Both the position numbers and the translations under genes were made by a program. From NCBI RefSeq assembly GCF_014841565.1, contig NZ_JACYUD010000007.1, forward strand, positions 62,001 through 126,000: 64,000 nt of DNA. The letters are read 5' to 3'. The DNA is from Rhizobium sp. CFBP 8762 (GTDB taxonomy: Bacteria > Pseudomonadota > Alphaproteobacteria > Rhizobiales > Rhizobiaceae). Under the pieces are notes generated by a model. It was not told the DNA's origin. It saw only the letters and a list, made by a program, of their open reading frames with translations, and ran no database searches. This document shows, in pieces, positions 34,589 through 42,726 of this stretch (within the stretch, counting starts at the first letter, position 1; each line of letters begins with the position of its first letter).

Positions 34589-35002
34589 ATGCCCCCAGTC
34601 TTGCATCTGGCGAATGACCGGCTATCAGAGGCAAACGTTGCCCCGGTTGACCCGCGCGTCGAAGCGTTGGTTCATGACCTGATCGGTCGCGTGGCCGACA
34701 AGTGGACCATGTTGATTCTGGAAATTCTTGAGGAGAAGGGTGAGCTTCGCTTCACCCAATTGAGTAAATTGATCGGCACAATCAGCCAGAAAATGCTGAC
34801 ACAGACCCTCCGTCACATGGAGCGCGATGGGTTGGTGACGCGCACGGTCCATGCGGTTGTTCCGCCCAAGGTAGAGTACCGCCTGACGGAACTTGGCAGA
34901 AGCCTCGGTGCGGCGTTCTGTGGTGTATGGATTTGGGCGGAGCAGAACCTTTCGCAGGTGCAGGAGGCGCGCGACGCTTTCGAGCAGTCTGTGAAAGGCT
35001 GA
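34589..35002 (+). CDS. HxlR-family transcriptional regulator
   Basis: 137 residues. A winged helix-turn-helix of the HxlR type fills most of the protein: IGRVADKWTMLILEILEEKGELRFTQLSKLIGTISQKMLTQTLRHMERDGLVTRTVHAVVPPKVEYRLTELGRSL. No Cys is positioned like the redox-sensing Cys of some members; the single Cys (AAFCGVW) is late. AAGGAG precedes the ATG by eight bases. Probably regulates the divergent SDR gene. Confidence 0.92.
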   Translation: MPPVLHLANDRLSEANVAPVDPRVEALVHDLIGRVADKWTMLILEILEEKGELRFTQLSKLIGTISQKMLTQTLRHMERDGLVTRTVHAVVPPKVEYRLTELGRSLGAAFCGVWIWAEQNLSQVQEARDAFEQSVKG

Positions 35003-35017
35003 ACCTACACGGCTATG

Positions 35018-35120
35018 GAGCATTTCCAGTGAAAACGGGGTAGTTTTCACGTCCGGACAATGCGACAAAACAAGGAGTTAGAGCATTACCGGTGAACACG
35101 TGTTCACCGGTAATGCTCTA
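35018..35120. repeat. Palindromic intergenic repeat, copy 4 (plus orientation), with a perfect 42-bp palindrome
   Basis: It begins GAGCATTTCCAGTG. An 8-bp hairpin GTGAAAAC/GTTTTCAC (35029-35050) is followed by GTCCGGACAATGCGACAAAA and a perfect 42-bp palindrome at 35079-35120, centred on AACACGTGTT. The last three bases read on the minus strand are the TAG stop of the MalK-type gene. Confidence 0.92.
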
Positions 35121-36197
35121 GGGTCTGTTCAGCGCTTGGCCGTCCTTATCGAACAGATGACTATGCTCTGCGGGGAAACGCACGCCGATGTCGCCGCCAG
35201 CCTGCAGATACGCGCGGTTAAGCGTGAAGGCTTTGAACGATACTGTGCCCAGCGTCAGATGCAGAATCATGCCAAAGCCCGTCGGTTCAATCAAGTCTAT
35301 CCGGGCGCGTATGTCACCGGCTGCCGCCGGCTCCAGCACCACATGTTCCGGGCGGATGCCCAGTGTTGCACGCTCACCGCTTTGCAAAGCTGTGGCTGCG
35401 GGCAGCGGCAGCACGATGCCATCGGCGAGCGTAAGACTGCTGCGTTCGCCCACGACACTAACGCGGCCCTCAAAGAAGTTCATGCCGGGCGAACCAATAA
35501 AGCCCGCTACAAACAGATTGGCGGGACGATCATACAAATCCAGCGGGCGACCGACCTGCTGAATGGACCCGCCATGCATGGCGACAATGCGATCCGCAAG
35601 CGTCATCGCCTCAATCTGATCATGCGTAACGTAGATGGACGTTGCGCCTAAGTCCTTGTGTAACTTCTTGATTTCGGCACGCATCTGCTCGCGCAGACGC
35701 GCATCCAGATTGGAGAGCGGCTCATCAAACAGGAAGGCTTTCGGCTCCCGCACAATGGCCCGGCCCATGGCCACGCGCTGGCGCTGTCCTCCGGACAGGG
35801 CCTTCGGACGCCGCTCCATCAGCGGACCCAGTCCCAGCTTGGTAGCAGCACCTGCAATGATGGTCGCGATCTTGTCCGATGCGACCTTGCGCAGCCGCAG
35901 GCTGTAGCTCATGTTTTTGGCCACGCTCATATGCGGGTAGAGCGCATAGGACTGGAACACCATGGCGATATCGCGGTCCTTTGGCGCCAACTCGTTGACG
36001 CGCCGTCCGTCAATGCGGATTTCGCCATCCGTCACATGCTCCAGCCCGGCAATCATCCGCAGCAGAGTGGACTTTCCACAGCCGGACGGCCCGACAAGAA
36101 CCACAAATTCACCATCCTGAATTTCAAGATCGATCCCCTGAAGTACCGGCATGATACCATAGGACTTCTGGATGTTGGAAATGTCGATGGAAGCCAT
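35118..36197 (-). CDS. CUT1 ABC importer, ATP-binding protein (MalK/UgpC family), PLP-enzyme operon
   Basis: 359 residues: Walker A GPSGCGKST, Q-loop VFQSYALYPHMSVAKNM, signature [16 protein letters not shown], Walker B FLFDEPLSNLDARLR, then a C-terminal regulatory domain (IRPEHVVLEP). Last gene of an operon whose first two genes are an FCD regulator and a Cys/Met-metabolism enzyme. Its stop codon is contributed by palindromic repeat copy 4, so the C-terminus DGQALNRP ends exactly at the repeat. Confidence 0.95.
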   Translation of the reverse strand: MASIDISNIQKSYGIMPVLQGIDLEIQDGEFVVLVGPSGCGKSTLLRMIAGLEHVTDGEIRIDGRRVNELAPKDRDIAMVFQSYALYPHMSVAKNMSYSLRLRKVASDKIATIIAGAATKLGLGPLMERRPKALSGGQRQRVAMGRAIVREPKAFLFDEPLSNLDARLREQMRAEIKKLHKDLGATSIYVTHDQIEAMTLADRIVAMHGGSIQQVGRPLDLYDRPANLFVAGFIGSPGMNFFEGRVSVVGERSSLTLADGIVLPLPAATALQSGERATLGIRPEHVVLEPAAAGDIRARIDLIEPTGFGMILHLTLGTVSFKAFTLNRAYLQAGGDIGVRFPAEHSHLFDKDGQALNRP

Positions 36198-36200
36198 GGG

Positions 36201-37034
36201 TCAGCCTTTCACAGCGCCGGCCGTCAGGCCCTGCACAAGATATCGTTGGATCAACAGGAAGAACAGGCAGGCAGGAACCAGCGCCATGACGCCTGCCGCC
36301 ATCATCTGCCCGAAATCGACAGAGAATTTGGAGACGAACGACAGAAGACCGACCGGGAACGTTGCGGCCTGATTGCCGGAAATTAGCATAAGTGAAAACA
36401 GCAGTTCGCTCCACGCGGCGGTAAACACGAAACCGAGCGTAGCGGCAATGCCCGGCAGTGTCAGCGGCAGAATGATCTGGCGGAAGGCAACGAACTGCGT
36501 CGCTCCATCAATCATCGCGGCCTCTTCAAGGTCTTTGGGAATGCCATCAAAGAACGATTGCATGAGGAAGGTTGCAAACGGTACGTTGAAGGCCGTGTAG
36601 ACGATGACAAGGCCCGTGAGGCTGTTGGTCAGCCCCAGCGGTGACAGGATCTTGAAGATAGGAGCGACCAGCATCACCAGAGGAAACATCTGGGTCAGAA
36701 GCATCAACGCGACAATCCAGTATTTGCCACGAAAATTAAAGCGCGACAGCGCGTAACCGGCCGTTGACGCAAACACCGTCACGATAATGGCGGTGGAGCC
36801 AGACACGATCAGGCTATTTTTAAAGAAAATCGGGAAGTCACTGTGTTTCAGCACGAAGGCGAAGTGCTCCAGGCTCATCCGCGATGGCCAGAGCCGTACC
36901 CCCTCTGAATACAGCAATTTGTTGGGCGTAACCGAAACCTTGACCAGCCAGTAGAGCGGAAACAGCGCGAAGACGAGATAGCCGAGAATGGCCAGACGGT
37001 GCGCAAGAATTCCGAAGATGCGTTTTGCGGTCAT
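36201..37034 (-). CDS. CUT1 ABC importer, permease (MalG family)
   Basis: 277 residues, about six helices, starting MTAKRIFGILAHRLAILGYLVFALFPLYWL. The EAA loop is EEAAMIDGATQFVAFRQIILPLTLPGI. It ends three bases before the MalK start and begins four bases after its partner permease. The ending GLTAGAVKG is typical of MalG-type subunits. Confidence 0.94.
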   Translation of the reverse strand: MTAKRIFGILAHRLAILGYLVFALFPLYWLVKVSVTPNKLLYSEGVRLWPSRMSLEHFAFVLKHSDFPIFFKNSLIVSGSTAIIVTVFASTAGYALSRFNFRGKYWIVALMLLTQMFPLVMLVAPIFKILSPLGLTNSLTGLVIVYTAFNVPFATFLMQSFFDGIPKDLEEAAMIDGATQFVAFRQIILPLTLPGIAATLGFVFTAAWSELLFSLMLISGNQAATFPVGLLSFVSKFSVDFGQMMAAGVMALVPACLFFLLIQRYLVQGLTAGAVKG

Positions 37035-37038
37035 CCCA

Positions 37039-37989
37039 TCAATCCTTGTTCAGCAGCCATTGGCGCAACACCACGATCAGCATCGAATAGACAATCAGCA
37101 GACCCAGAAGCACCAGCGCAATAGCTGAGGCATAGCCAAAGTCCAGCCGCTTGAACGCCTGTGTGAAAATGTAGCTTGCTACGATCTGGGTCCGGTCTGC
37201 CGGTCCGCCATTGGTCATCACGATGATCAGATCGGCAAAGTTGGAGACCCAGACCGTGCGCAACAGCACGGTAATGGCAATCGTCGGCGCAAGAAACGGC
37301 AGCGTGATCGATAGGAACCGGCGTACGGGTCCGGCACCATCGATGCTTGCGGCTTCATAGAGATCACGCGGAATGGCTTGCAGTGCGGCCAGCAATGTAA
37401 TGGCAAAAAACGGAATGCCCCACCAGACATTGGCGATAATCGGCCCCCACATCGCCAGTTGCGGGTCTGAGAGAATATTGGTGGGTTCCGCCATGATACC
37501 CATTGCAAACAACCAGTGCGGCAATGGGCCGACGACCGGGTTGAACAGCCAAGCCCAGTTCAACCCCGCCAGAAAGCTCGGCACCGCCCAGGGCAGAAAC
37601 ACCAGCGCCTGCACGATAGCCCGGCCCCAAAACGGCTTGTCCAGCAGCAGCGCAAGAATGAGGCCGAAGACAAATTGCAGCGACACCGATGCGCCGGTCC
37701 ACCACAATGTATTGCGAAAGGCGCGGTAGAAATTCTGATCCTGCGACAGCGTTTTAAAGTGTTCCAACCCAATGAACCCGCCGGAAAACGGGTTCAACAA
37801 CTGGATGTCGCGGAACGCGTAGGATATGCCCAGAATGAGCGGCACCAGCATGACCGTAACGATCAGGATCAAAGCGGGAGCGCTGTAGAGATAGGGGGCG
37901 CTGGCATCGGCGAGACGCTGCCGGAAAGGGCGTCGGTCACCGTGATGCCCGCCTTGATACGTGTCAGGGCCGCCTGCGTGTAAAGCCAT
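37039..37989 (-). CDS. CUT1 ABC importer, permease (MalF family)
   Basis: 316 residues. The hydrophilic, His/Gly-rich N-terminus (about 33 residues, ALHAGGPDTYQGGHHGDRRP) is longer than usual and lacks a clear ribosome site, so a later start is possible. The membrane core begins YLYSAPALILIVTVMLVPLI and has the EAA loop EAASIDGAGPVRRFLSITLPFLAPTI. Partner of the MalG-type permease. Confidence 0.9.
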   Translation of the reverse strand: MALHAGGPDTYQGGHHGDRRPFRQRLADASAPYLYSAPALILIVTVMLVPLILGISYAFRDIQLLNPFSGGFIGLEHFKTLSQDQNFYRAFRNTLWWTGASVSLQFVFGLILALLLDKPFWGRAIVQALVFLPWAVPSFLAGLNWAWLFNPVVGPLPHWLFAMGIMAEPTNILSDPQLAMWGPIIANVWWGIPFFAITLLAALQAIPRDLYEAASIDGAGPVRRFLSITLPFLAPTIAITVLLRTVWVSNFADLIIVMTNGGPADRTQIVASYIFTQAFKRLDFGYASAIALVLLGLLIVYSMLIVVLRQWLLNKD

Positions 37990-38040
37990 GGGAACATCCG
38001 TTTTTGGCCGCGTTTAGAGATCGACGGCACATGCTGAAGA

Positions 38041-38065
38041 TGCCGCAGGCAAAATGCCTGCGGCA
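38041..38065 (-). terminator. Perfect hairpin after the CUT1 binding-protein gene
   Basis: TGCCGCAGGCA pairs with TGCCTGCGGCA across an AAA loop, an 11-bp perfect stem in the 84-base gap before the permease gene. No U-run in the minus direction. Probable message-stabilising or leaky-termination element. Confidence 0.6.
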
Positions 38066-38073
38066 GTTCGAGC

Positions 38074-39333
38074 TTATTTGGAGGCGAGGAACTTTTGCTG
38101 CGCCTTCGTCATATACTCGGCCCACTGCCTGGCCATGTCCTCGGGCGTAATGTCGCCCAGCAAGGCTTCCTGACTGGTTTTGATGGCCAGAGAATCCTTG
38201 AAGAAGGCAAACTCTTCCAGATAGGTCGGCATGACCGTCGGCTTGGCGTCGGGATCGGCGAGTTCGGCAAACCAGCCCTTGAACTGCTCGCTGGTATAGA
38301 ACGGATCCTTTTCAGCCGCCTTCAGTGCGGGCAACGCACCGATGCGCTTGTTCCATTCAATGTTGCCTTCCGGCCCTTCCAGCGTTGCAATCAGCTTCCA
38401 GGCCAGATCCTTGTTCTCACTGGCTGACAGCATGGACCATCCGGCAAACCCGATGGTCGGGAAGGTTTTGCCCGCTGGCCCCTTGGGCATGGTTGCAACA
38501 CCGTAATCAGCGGCGTCCATCCGCTCGGCAATGGCAATCAGCGCATCCGGGTCCTGATCAAGCATGGCGCAAGTGCCGGTATAGAAGCCCGCGACAATTT
38601 CGTTGAAACCCCAGTTGACGCTGTCCTTGGGCGCATAACCGTTCTTGTAGAGATCAATCAGCCATGTGAAGCCCTTAACCCAGCCTTCTTCGCTGAACTT
38701 GGATGTGCCATCGGCATTAAAGTAGGTGTTGTCACCTGCCATGCTGGCACCAAACATCATCCAGCCATTCAGCCCGCCCGGCCCGCCGCGCAGGCAGTAG
38801 GCGTATTTGCCCGGCAGCTTCTTGATCTTTTCGGCAGCGGCGACAAAGTCATCCATGGTCTTCGGCGGGCCATCGACGCCAGCCTCCGCAAAGATCTTCT
38901 TGTTGTAGAACATGGCCCTCAAATAAAAGCCATAGGGCAGCATATAAGCGGTGTTTTTCACATCGCGACCAAGCTGCAAGGTGCGCTCGCCTAGACCTGC
39001 GGTGTGTTCCCAGTCTCTCAGATAGGGCTCCAGACTTTCCAGCATGCCGTTATTGGCATAGAGCGACAGCCAGTTATCGGGCATTTCCATCACATCGGGA
39101 ATTTCGCCTGCCGATACCATGGTGGCGAATTTCTGGAAGGCTTCGCCCCACGGCAACGAGATGATTTCCACTGTGGTGCCCGGATTGGCAGCCTCGAACT
39201 TGCCGACGATGGATTTGAGCGTTTCCGTGCGCTCCGGGCTGGTGATGACCTCCACCAGCTTCAGCTTCGTATCGGCAAGAGCCGTTCCCGCCATCAATGT
39301 GGCAAGCAGTGTTGCAGCAATGATTGTCCTCAT
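38074..39333 (-). CDS. CUT1 ABC importer, periplasmic binding protein, PLP-enzyme operon
   Basis: 419 residues with signal peptide MRTIIAATLLATLMAGTALA-D. The mature protein is a family-1 binding protein: FEAANPGTTVEIISLPWGEAFQKFATMVSAGEIPDVMEMPDNWLS, LPYGFYLRAMFYNKKIFAEAGV, KTMDDFVAAAEKIKK, GTCAMLDQDPDALIAI, GFAGWSMLSASENKDLAWKLI. AAGGGGAAG precedes the ATG. It follows the PLP-enzyme gene by 29 bases. Such receptors bind sugars, polyols or glycosides. The sulfur-amino-acid-type enzyme upstream makes a thio-sugar or amino-sugar conjugate possible, but that is speculation. Confidence 0.93.
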   Translation of the reverse strand: MRTIIAATLLATLMAGTALADTKLKLVEVITSPERTETLKSIVGKFEAANPGTTVEIISLPWGEAFQKFATMVSAGEIPDVMEMPDNWLSLYANNGMLESLEPYLRDWEHTAGLGERTLQLGRDVKNTAYMLPYGFYLRAMFYNKKIFAEAGVDGPPKTMDDFVAAAEKIKKLPGKYAYCLRGGPGGLNGWMMFGASMAGDNTYFNADGTSKFSEEGWVKGFTWLIDLYKNGYAPKDSVNWGFNEIVAGFYTGTCAMLDQDPDALIAIAERMDAADYGVATMPKGPAGKTFPTIGFAGWSMLSASENKDLAWKLIATLEGPEGNIEWNKRIGALPALKAAEKDPFYTSEQFKGWFAELADPDAKPTVMPTYLEEFAFFKDSLAIKTSQEALLGDITPEDMARQWAEYMTKAQQKFLASK

Positions 39334-39362
39334 GGTCTTCCCCTTTTGCTTGTTGTTTTCCG

Positions 39363-40529
39363 TTACACTGCGGCGTTGATTGCCGCTTCGAGATCGTTCC
39401 AGAGGGCCTCCGTTCCCTCCAGACCGACATGCAGCCGTACCGACCGCGGACTGATACCGAAGGCGACCGCGGAATTGGGTTGTGCTTTTTGCGCCAGAAC
39501 CACCTCGCCTGGCACCACCAGACTTTCATGGCCGCCCCAACTCACACCAAGCTTGAACAGCTTGAGATGTTCACAGAACGCCCGCACATTGACGCCCTCA
39601 TGAAAAATGAAGGAAAACAGGCCCGATGTGCCCGACAGGCCCGGCGCAAGCTGGTTGGCCAAACCGGGATAGCAGACCGTTTCCACCGCTTCATGGGCCT
39701 GCAAGCGGCGGGTAATGGCGGTGGCGGAAGCCTCATGCGCCTTCATGCGGATCGGCAGCGTGCGCATGCCCCGGATCAGCAACCACGCATCGAAGGGCGA
39801 AAGCTTGCCGCCGAGATAGGGATAGGCTTCGCTGCGAATGCGACCGATCAGCGTTTTGGAGCCTGCAACCACGCCGGCCACCACATCGCTGTGCCCACCC
39901 AGATATTTGGATGCGGAATGGATGACAATATCCACGCCGAGCGACAGAGGGCGCTGAAAAATCGGACTCGCCCAACTGTTGTCGATGACCGACAGCACGC
40001 CGTGCGCTCTGGCAAGCGCGGCCAGCGCTTCTACATCATGGGTTTCCATCACCCAGCTTGTCGGGCTTTCCATGTAGAATAGCTTGGCCCCCGGCAGCGC
40101 CTTGGCCACTGCATCCTCATCGCGCCCGTCCACATAGGTAACGTCTACCTTCATGCGGGCCAGCAGCGTGCCAAACAGGCGGAACGCATCCGGGTACAGA
40201 TGGCGCACTGCAACGATACGATCACCCGGCTCCACGAAAGACAAAACGGTGGATGAAATGGCCGACATGCCGCTGGCAAAGCCGATGGCATCTTCCGCCC
40301 CTTCGAGATTTGCCAGCATATCTTCGAACATACGCACGGTCGGGTTCAGGCCGCGCGTATAGATTGGCCGGACCTTTTCACCCTTGTAGGAGGCGACCAT
40401 GTCGTCATAATCGGTGAAGGTGAACAGCGATGTCTGCACGATGGGCGGCACCACGGCATCATAAGCATTGCTGATATCGTGCGCGACAATCAGGGAGGCG
40501 TCAGCGAGCGGATCGAACACGGTGTTCAT
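39363..40529 (-). CDS. Cys/Met-metabolism PLP-dependent enzyme (cystathionine beta/gamma-lyase family) in a sugar-importer operon
   Basis: 388 residues, the normal length. Substrate and cofactor motifs: YTRGLNPTVRMFEDMLANLEGAEDAIGFASGMSAISSTVL, DNSWASPIFQRPLSLGVDIVIHSASKYLGGHSDVVAG (Lys of SASKYLGGH binds PLP), and the late SPRSVRLHVGLEG with the carboxylate-binding Arg. The start overlaps the regulator stop (ATGA) and AGGAA is upstream. Family members cleave C-S bonds of cystathionine, methionine or related thioethers, or replace gamma groups. The position between an FCD regulator and a CUT1 importer is unusual. A beta-lyase acting on an imported cysteine conjugate is one idea. Confidence 0.9.
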   Translation of the reverse strand: MNTVFDPLADASLIVAHDISNAYDAVVPPIVQTSLFTFTDYDDMVASYKGEKVRPIYTRGLNPTVRMFEDMLANLEGAEDAIGFASGMSAISSTVLSFVEPGDRIVAVRHLYPDAFRLFGTLLARMKVDVTYVDGRDEDAVAKALPGAKLFYMESPTSWVMETHDVEALAALARAHGVLSVIDNSWASPIFQRPLSLGVDIVIHSASKYLGGHSDVVAGVVAGSKTLIGRIRSEAYPYLGGKLSPFDAWLLIRGMRTLPIRMKAHEASATAITRRLQAHEAVETVCYPGLANQLAPGLSGTSGLFSFIFHEGVNVRAFCEHLKLFKLGVSWGGHESLVVPGEVVLAQKAQPNSAVAFGISPRSVRLHVGLEGTEALWNDLEAAINAAV

Positions 40530-41245
40530 TTGGACATTTCCTTGATGTCTTCCTCGACGATAGCGAGAATTTCCAGAGTGGCAGCACGCGCCGCCTCCGG
40601 GTCTTCAGCCACAATGGCATTGAACAGAATACGGTGAAACGGGAAGGACCGCCGGGCAAAATCCGGCCTGTCAAAGGGCTTGGCGAAAAAATGTTCAAAA
40701 GCATCGCGCATCTGCTCCAGCAACTGCCGAAACAGCGGATTGTGCGTGGCATCGTAGATGGCGAGGTGGAACTCCAGATCCTCCGGGCCTGCGGTACCCT
40801 TGGCCACATGAACCCGCTCCATCACCTCAAGCTTTTGCGACATGTTGGCAATGTCAGCATCGGTGCGCCTGCGCGCCGCCACCATGCTGGCCTCGGCCTC
40901 AATACCACGACGCACTTCAAGGGATTTTAACAGTGCGTCCCGCAGATGGGTGGTTTCCAGTGACAGCGGCATATGCACGGTGGCGCTGGAGATTGCCCTG
41001 AGCAGATAGGTGCCGCTGCCTTTGCGGGCTTCCACCACACCCAGCGCCTGAAAGTGGCGGATGACCTCACGGATGGTCGAGCGGCCCACGGCCAACGTCG
41101 CCATCAGCTCCCGCTCTGCGGGCAGCCGGTCACCGGGAGACAGCTTCGAGTACTGAATATAATCTGCCAGAGCGACCATAACCTGCCGTGCCCGGTCCGC
41201 GGGGGGCAAAGGTAACAAAGGCGCTCTTTGAGGCAACAGCTTCAT
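40526..41245 (-). CDS. FCD-domain GntR-family regulator of the PLP-enzyme/CUT1 operon
   Basis: 239 residues. Winged helix-turn-helix at 20-90 (SPGDRLPAERELMATLAVGRSTIREVIRHFQALGVVEARKGSGTYL), then an FCD domain with LEFHLAIYDATHNPLF and FHRILFNAI metal/ligand motifs. First gene of the operon, so it likely controls its own expression; a candidate operator is 17 bases upstream. Effector unknown. The ribosome site is weak (GGATCCTGC before the ATG). Confidence 0.92.
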   Translation of the reverse strand: MKLLPQRAPLLPLPPADRARQVMVALADYIQYSKLSPGDRLPAERELMATLAVGRSTIREVIRHFQALGVVEARKGSGTYLLRAISSATVHMPLSLETTHLRDALLKSLEVRRGIEAEASMVAARRRTDADIANMSQKLEVMERVHVAKGTAGPEDLEFHLAIYDATHNPLFRQLLEQMRDAFEHFFAKPFDRPDFARRSFPFHRILFNAIVAEDPEAARAATLEILAIVEEDIKEMSK

Positions 41246-41261
41246 GCAGGATCCAGCACAA

Positions 41262-41272
41262 TTGGTCTGACA
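41262..41272. promoter_or_regulatory. Candidate operator for the FCD/GntR regulator
   Basis: TTGGTCTGACA contains the palindromic core GTC-T-GAC, resembling the FCD site at 3526-3542 (GGTCAGACC). It lies 17 bases upstream of the regulator start, which suits autoregulation. Only one half-site is well conserved. Confidence 0.45.
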
Positions 41273-41418
41273 TCTTACCGATAAAGGCCGATGGGGTGAG
41301 CGTCAACTGTTCTTTTCGCCATTAGACGTTAGTCCTGATTGCGATGAGCATTCCCACAGAACGGAAAATGCTGTCGTCTTCCTGGTCCAGTGATGGATTT
41401 GGCCATCGCGCTGATATA

Positions 41419-41432
41419 GTAAGCTTGCTTAC
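41419..41432. promoter_or_regulatory. Candidate ROK-protein site upstream of the ROK gene
   Basis: GTAAGC and GCTTAC form a 6-bp dyad around TT, eight bases before the GTG start of the ROK gene. It shares AAGCTT and CTTAC with the stronger ROK-type palindrome at 47393. Possibly an autoregulatory site. Confidence 0.45.
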
Positions 41433-41440
41433 CGATTATC

Positions 41441-42667
41441 GTGCCCGGAAGTCAGCCTTTGAAAAACACGCCCGAACCCGCAGCCATACCGGCATCGTCG
41501 CTGACTGAAAGTGCACGCGCTGTATTGCGGATGGTATCGCGCACAGGGCCGTTAACCCGGCCACAACTCAGTTCCGCTCTGGCCTTTTCCAAACCCACCA
41601 TGTCGGCGGCGGTAGGAGAATTGGAGGCGCAGGGACTACTGGCCTCCAGTGGGGTGGCTAAAGGCGCTGTCGGCCGCACCGCAATTACCTATGGCCTGGG
41701 TGTGGGTGCTGGCTGTGTGGTTGGTGTGGACTGCGGCACGACGCAGGTTCGCGCCATGCTGTCGAAACTGGATGGAACTGAACGGCGTGAACTCAAACAG
41801 GCCGTGGACGACAGAGAACCAGAGGCATTGGACGGGGACGACGGTCGCTTCAGCGCGGTCCTCACCATACTGCGCGCCCTGATGAACGAGCGCAGCATCA
41901 CGATGGGGCCGTTGCGTGCAATCGCCGTCGCACTGCCCAACATCATCTCCAGTTCATTGGATAAGCTTCCCGCACGCGAGCCCTTTCTGCGGATGCTGAA
42001 CGCCCTCCAGGCGGAATTTCGTGTTCCGATCCTTGTGGAAAACAATGTGAATTGCGCAGCGCTTGCCGAGTTTCACGAGGGCGCCGCGCGCGATCATTCC
42101 TTCGCAATTTACATGCAGATCGGCGTCAAGGTGGGTGTCGGCATCGTGCTGGACGGCAAGTTGTTTCGCGGCTTTCGCGGCGCCGCTGGTGAGATTGGCC
42201 ATCTGCCCTTTCCCTGGTCGGAGACCGAACGGCCGCGGTGGCAATATGTGGAGTCCTATCTCGGCTCCAATGCCCTGCTGAAGCGCTGCACGGCAGAATG
42301 GCCAACGGGTGAGGGAAACCCGCCCTCAACAGCGGCCGATCTGTTTCTTCTCGCGGAAACATCACAGCACGCACGCGCCTGCGTGGAGCGGCATGCAGCC
42401 AATATCGGCAACCTCGCAGCCGCCTGTGTCAGTGTGCTGGATCCGGAACTGATCGTGCTTGGCGGTGGTGTCGGGCAGAACGCTCTTTTGCTGACGGGCG
42501 TCAAAGCGGTTATTCAGGATCTTTGCTGGCCTGTTGAGATTGCCGTCAGCCAGCTCGCAAATCAGGCAACAGTACTGGGTGCCATGCGGTTGGCGATCGA
42601 CTACACCATGGCAAGCCTGCTACAGGAAGACAGCAGCGCTGCCTTCCTGCTTCCGGTTAATGGCTAG
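41441..42667 (+). CDS. ROK-family transcriptional repressor
   Basis: 408 residues from GTG; TTG at 41459, behind GGAAG, is an alternative start. N-terminal winged helix-turn-helix (RTGPLTRPQLSSALAFSKPTMSAAVGELEAQGLL). The ROK sugar-kinase-like domain begins VVGVDCGTTQVRAML and has NNVNCAALAEF, FRGAAGEIGHLPF and LDPELIVLGGGVGQN. The Cys-rich zinc motif common in NagC/Mlc and many ROK kinases is absent, so it probably senses a sugar without that metal site. Divergent from nothing directly; the SIS, importer and kinase genes face it. GTTAGG-type palindrome at 47393 upstream of the kinase gene has the form bound by ROK repressors, suggesting it controls that operon. Confidence 0.9.
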   Translation: MPGSQPLKNTPEPAAIPASSLTESARAVLRMVSRTGPLTRPQLSSALAFSKPTMSAAVGELEAQGLLASSGVAKGAVGRTAITYGLGVGAGCVVGVDCGTTQVRAMLSKLDGTERRELKQAVDDREPEALDGDDGRFSAVLTILRALMNERSITMGPLRAIAVALPNIISSSLDKLPAREPFLRMLNALQAEFRVPILVENNVNCAALAEFHEGAARDHSFAIYMQIGVKVGVGIVLDGKLFRGFRGAAGEIGHLPFPWSETERPRWQYVESYLGSNALLKRCTAEWPTGEGNPPSTAADLFLLAETSQHARACVERHAANIGNLAAACVSVLDPELIVLGGGVGQNALLLTGVKAVIQDLCWPVEIAVSQLANQATVLGAMRLAIDYTMASLLQEDSSAAFLLPVNG

Positions 42668-42726
42668 ATCACACCTTCAAAAACGTTTTGCTTCACGTTC
42701 CGAAGGCGTGAATACATAAGGCGCGA

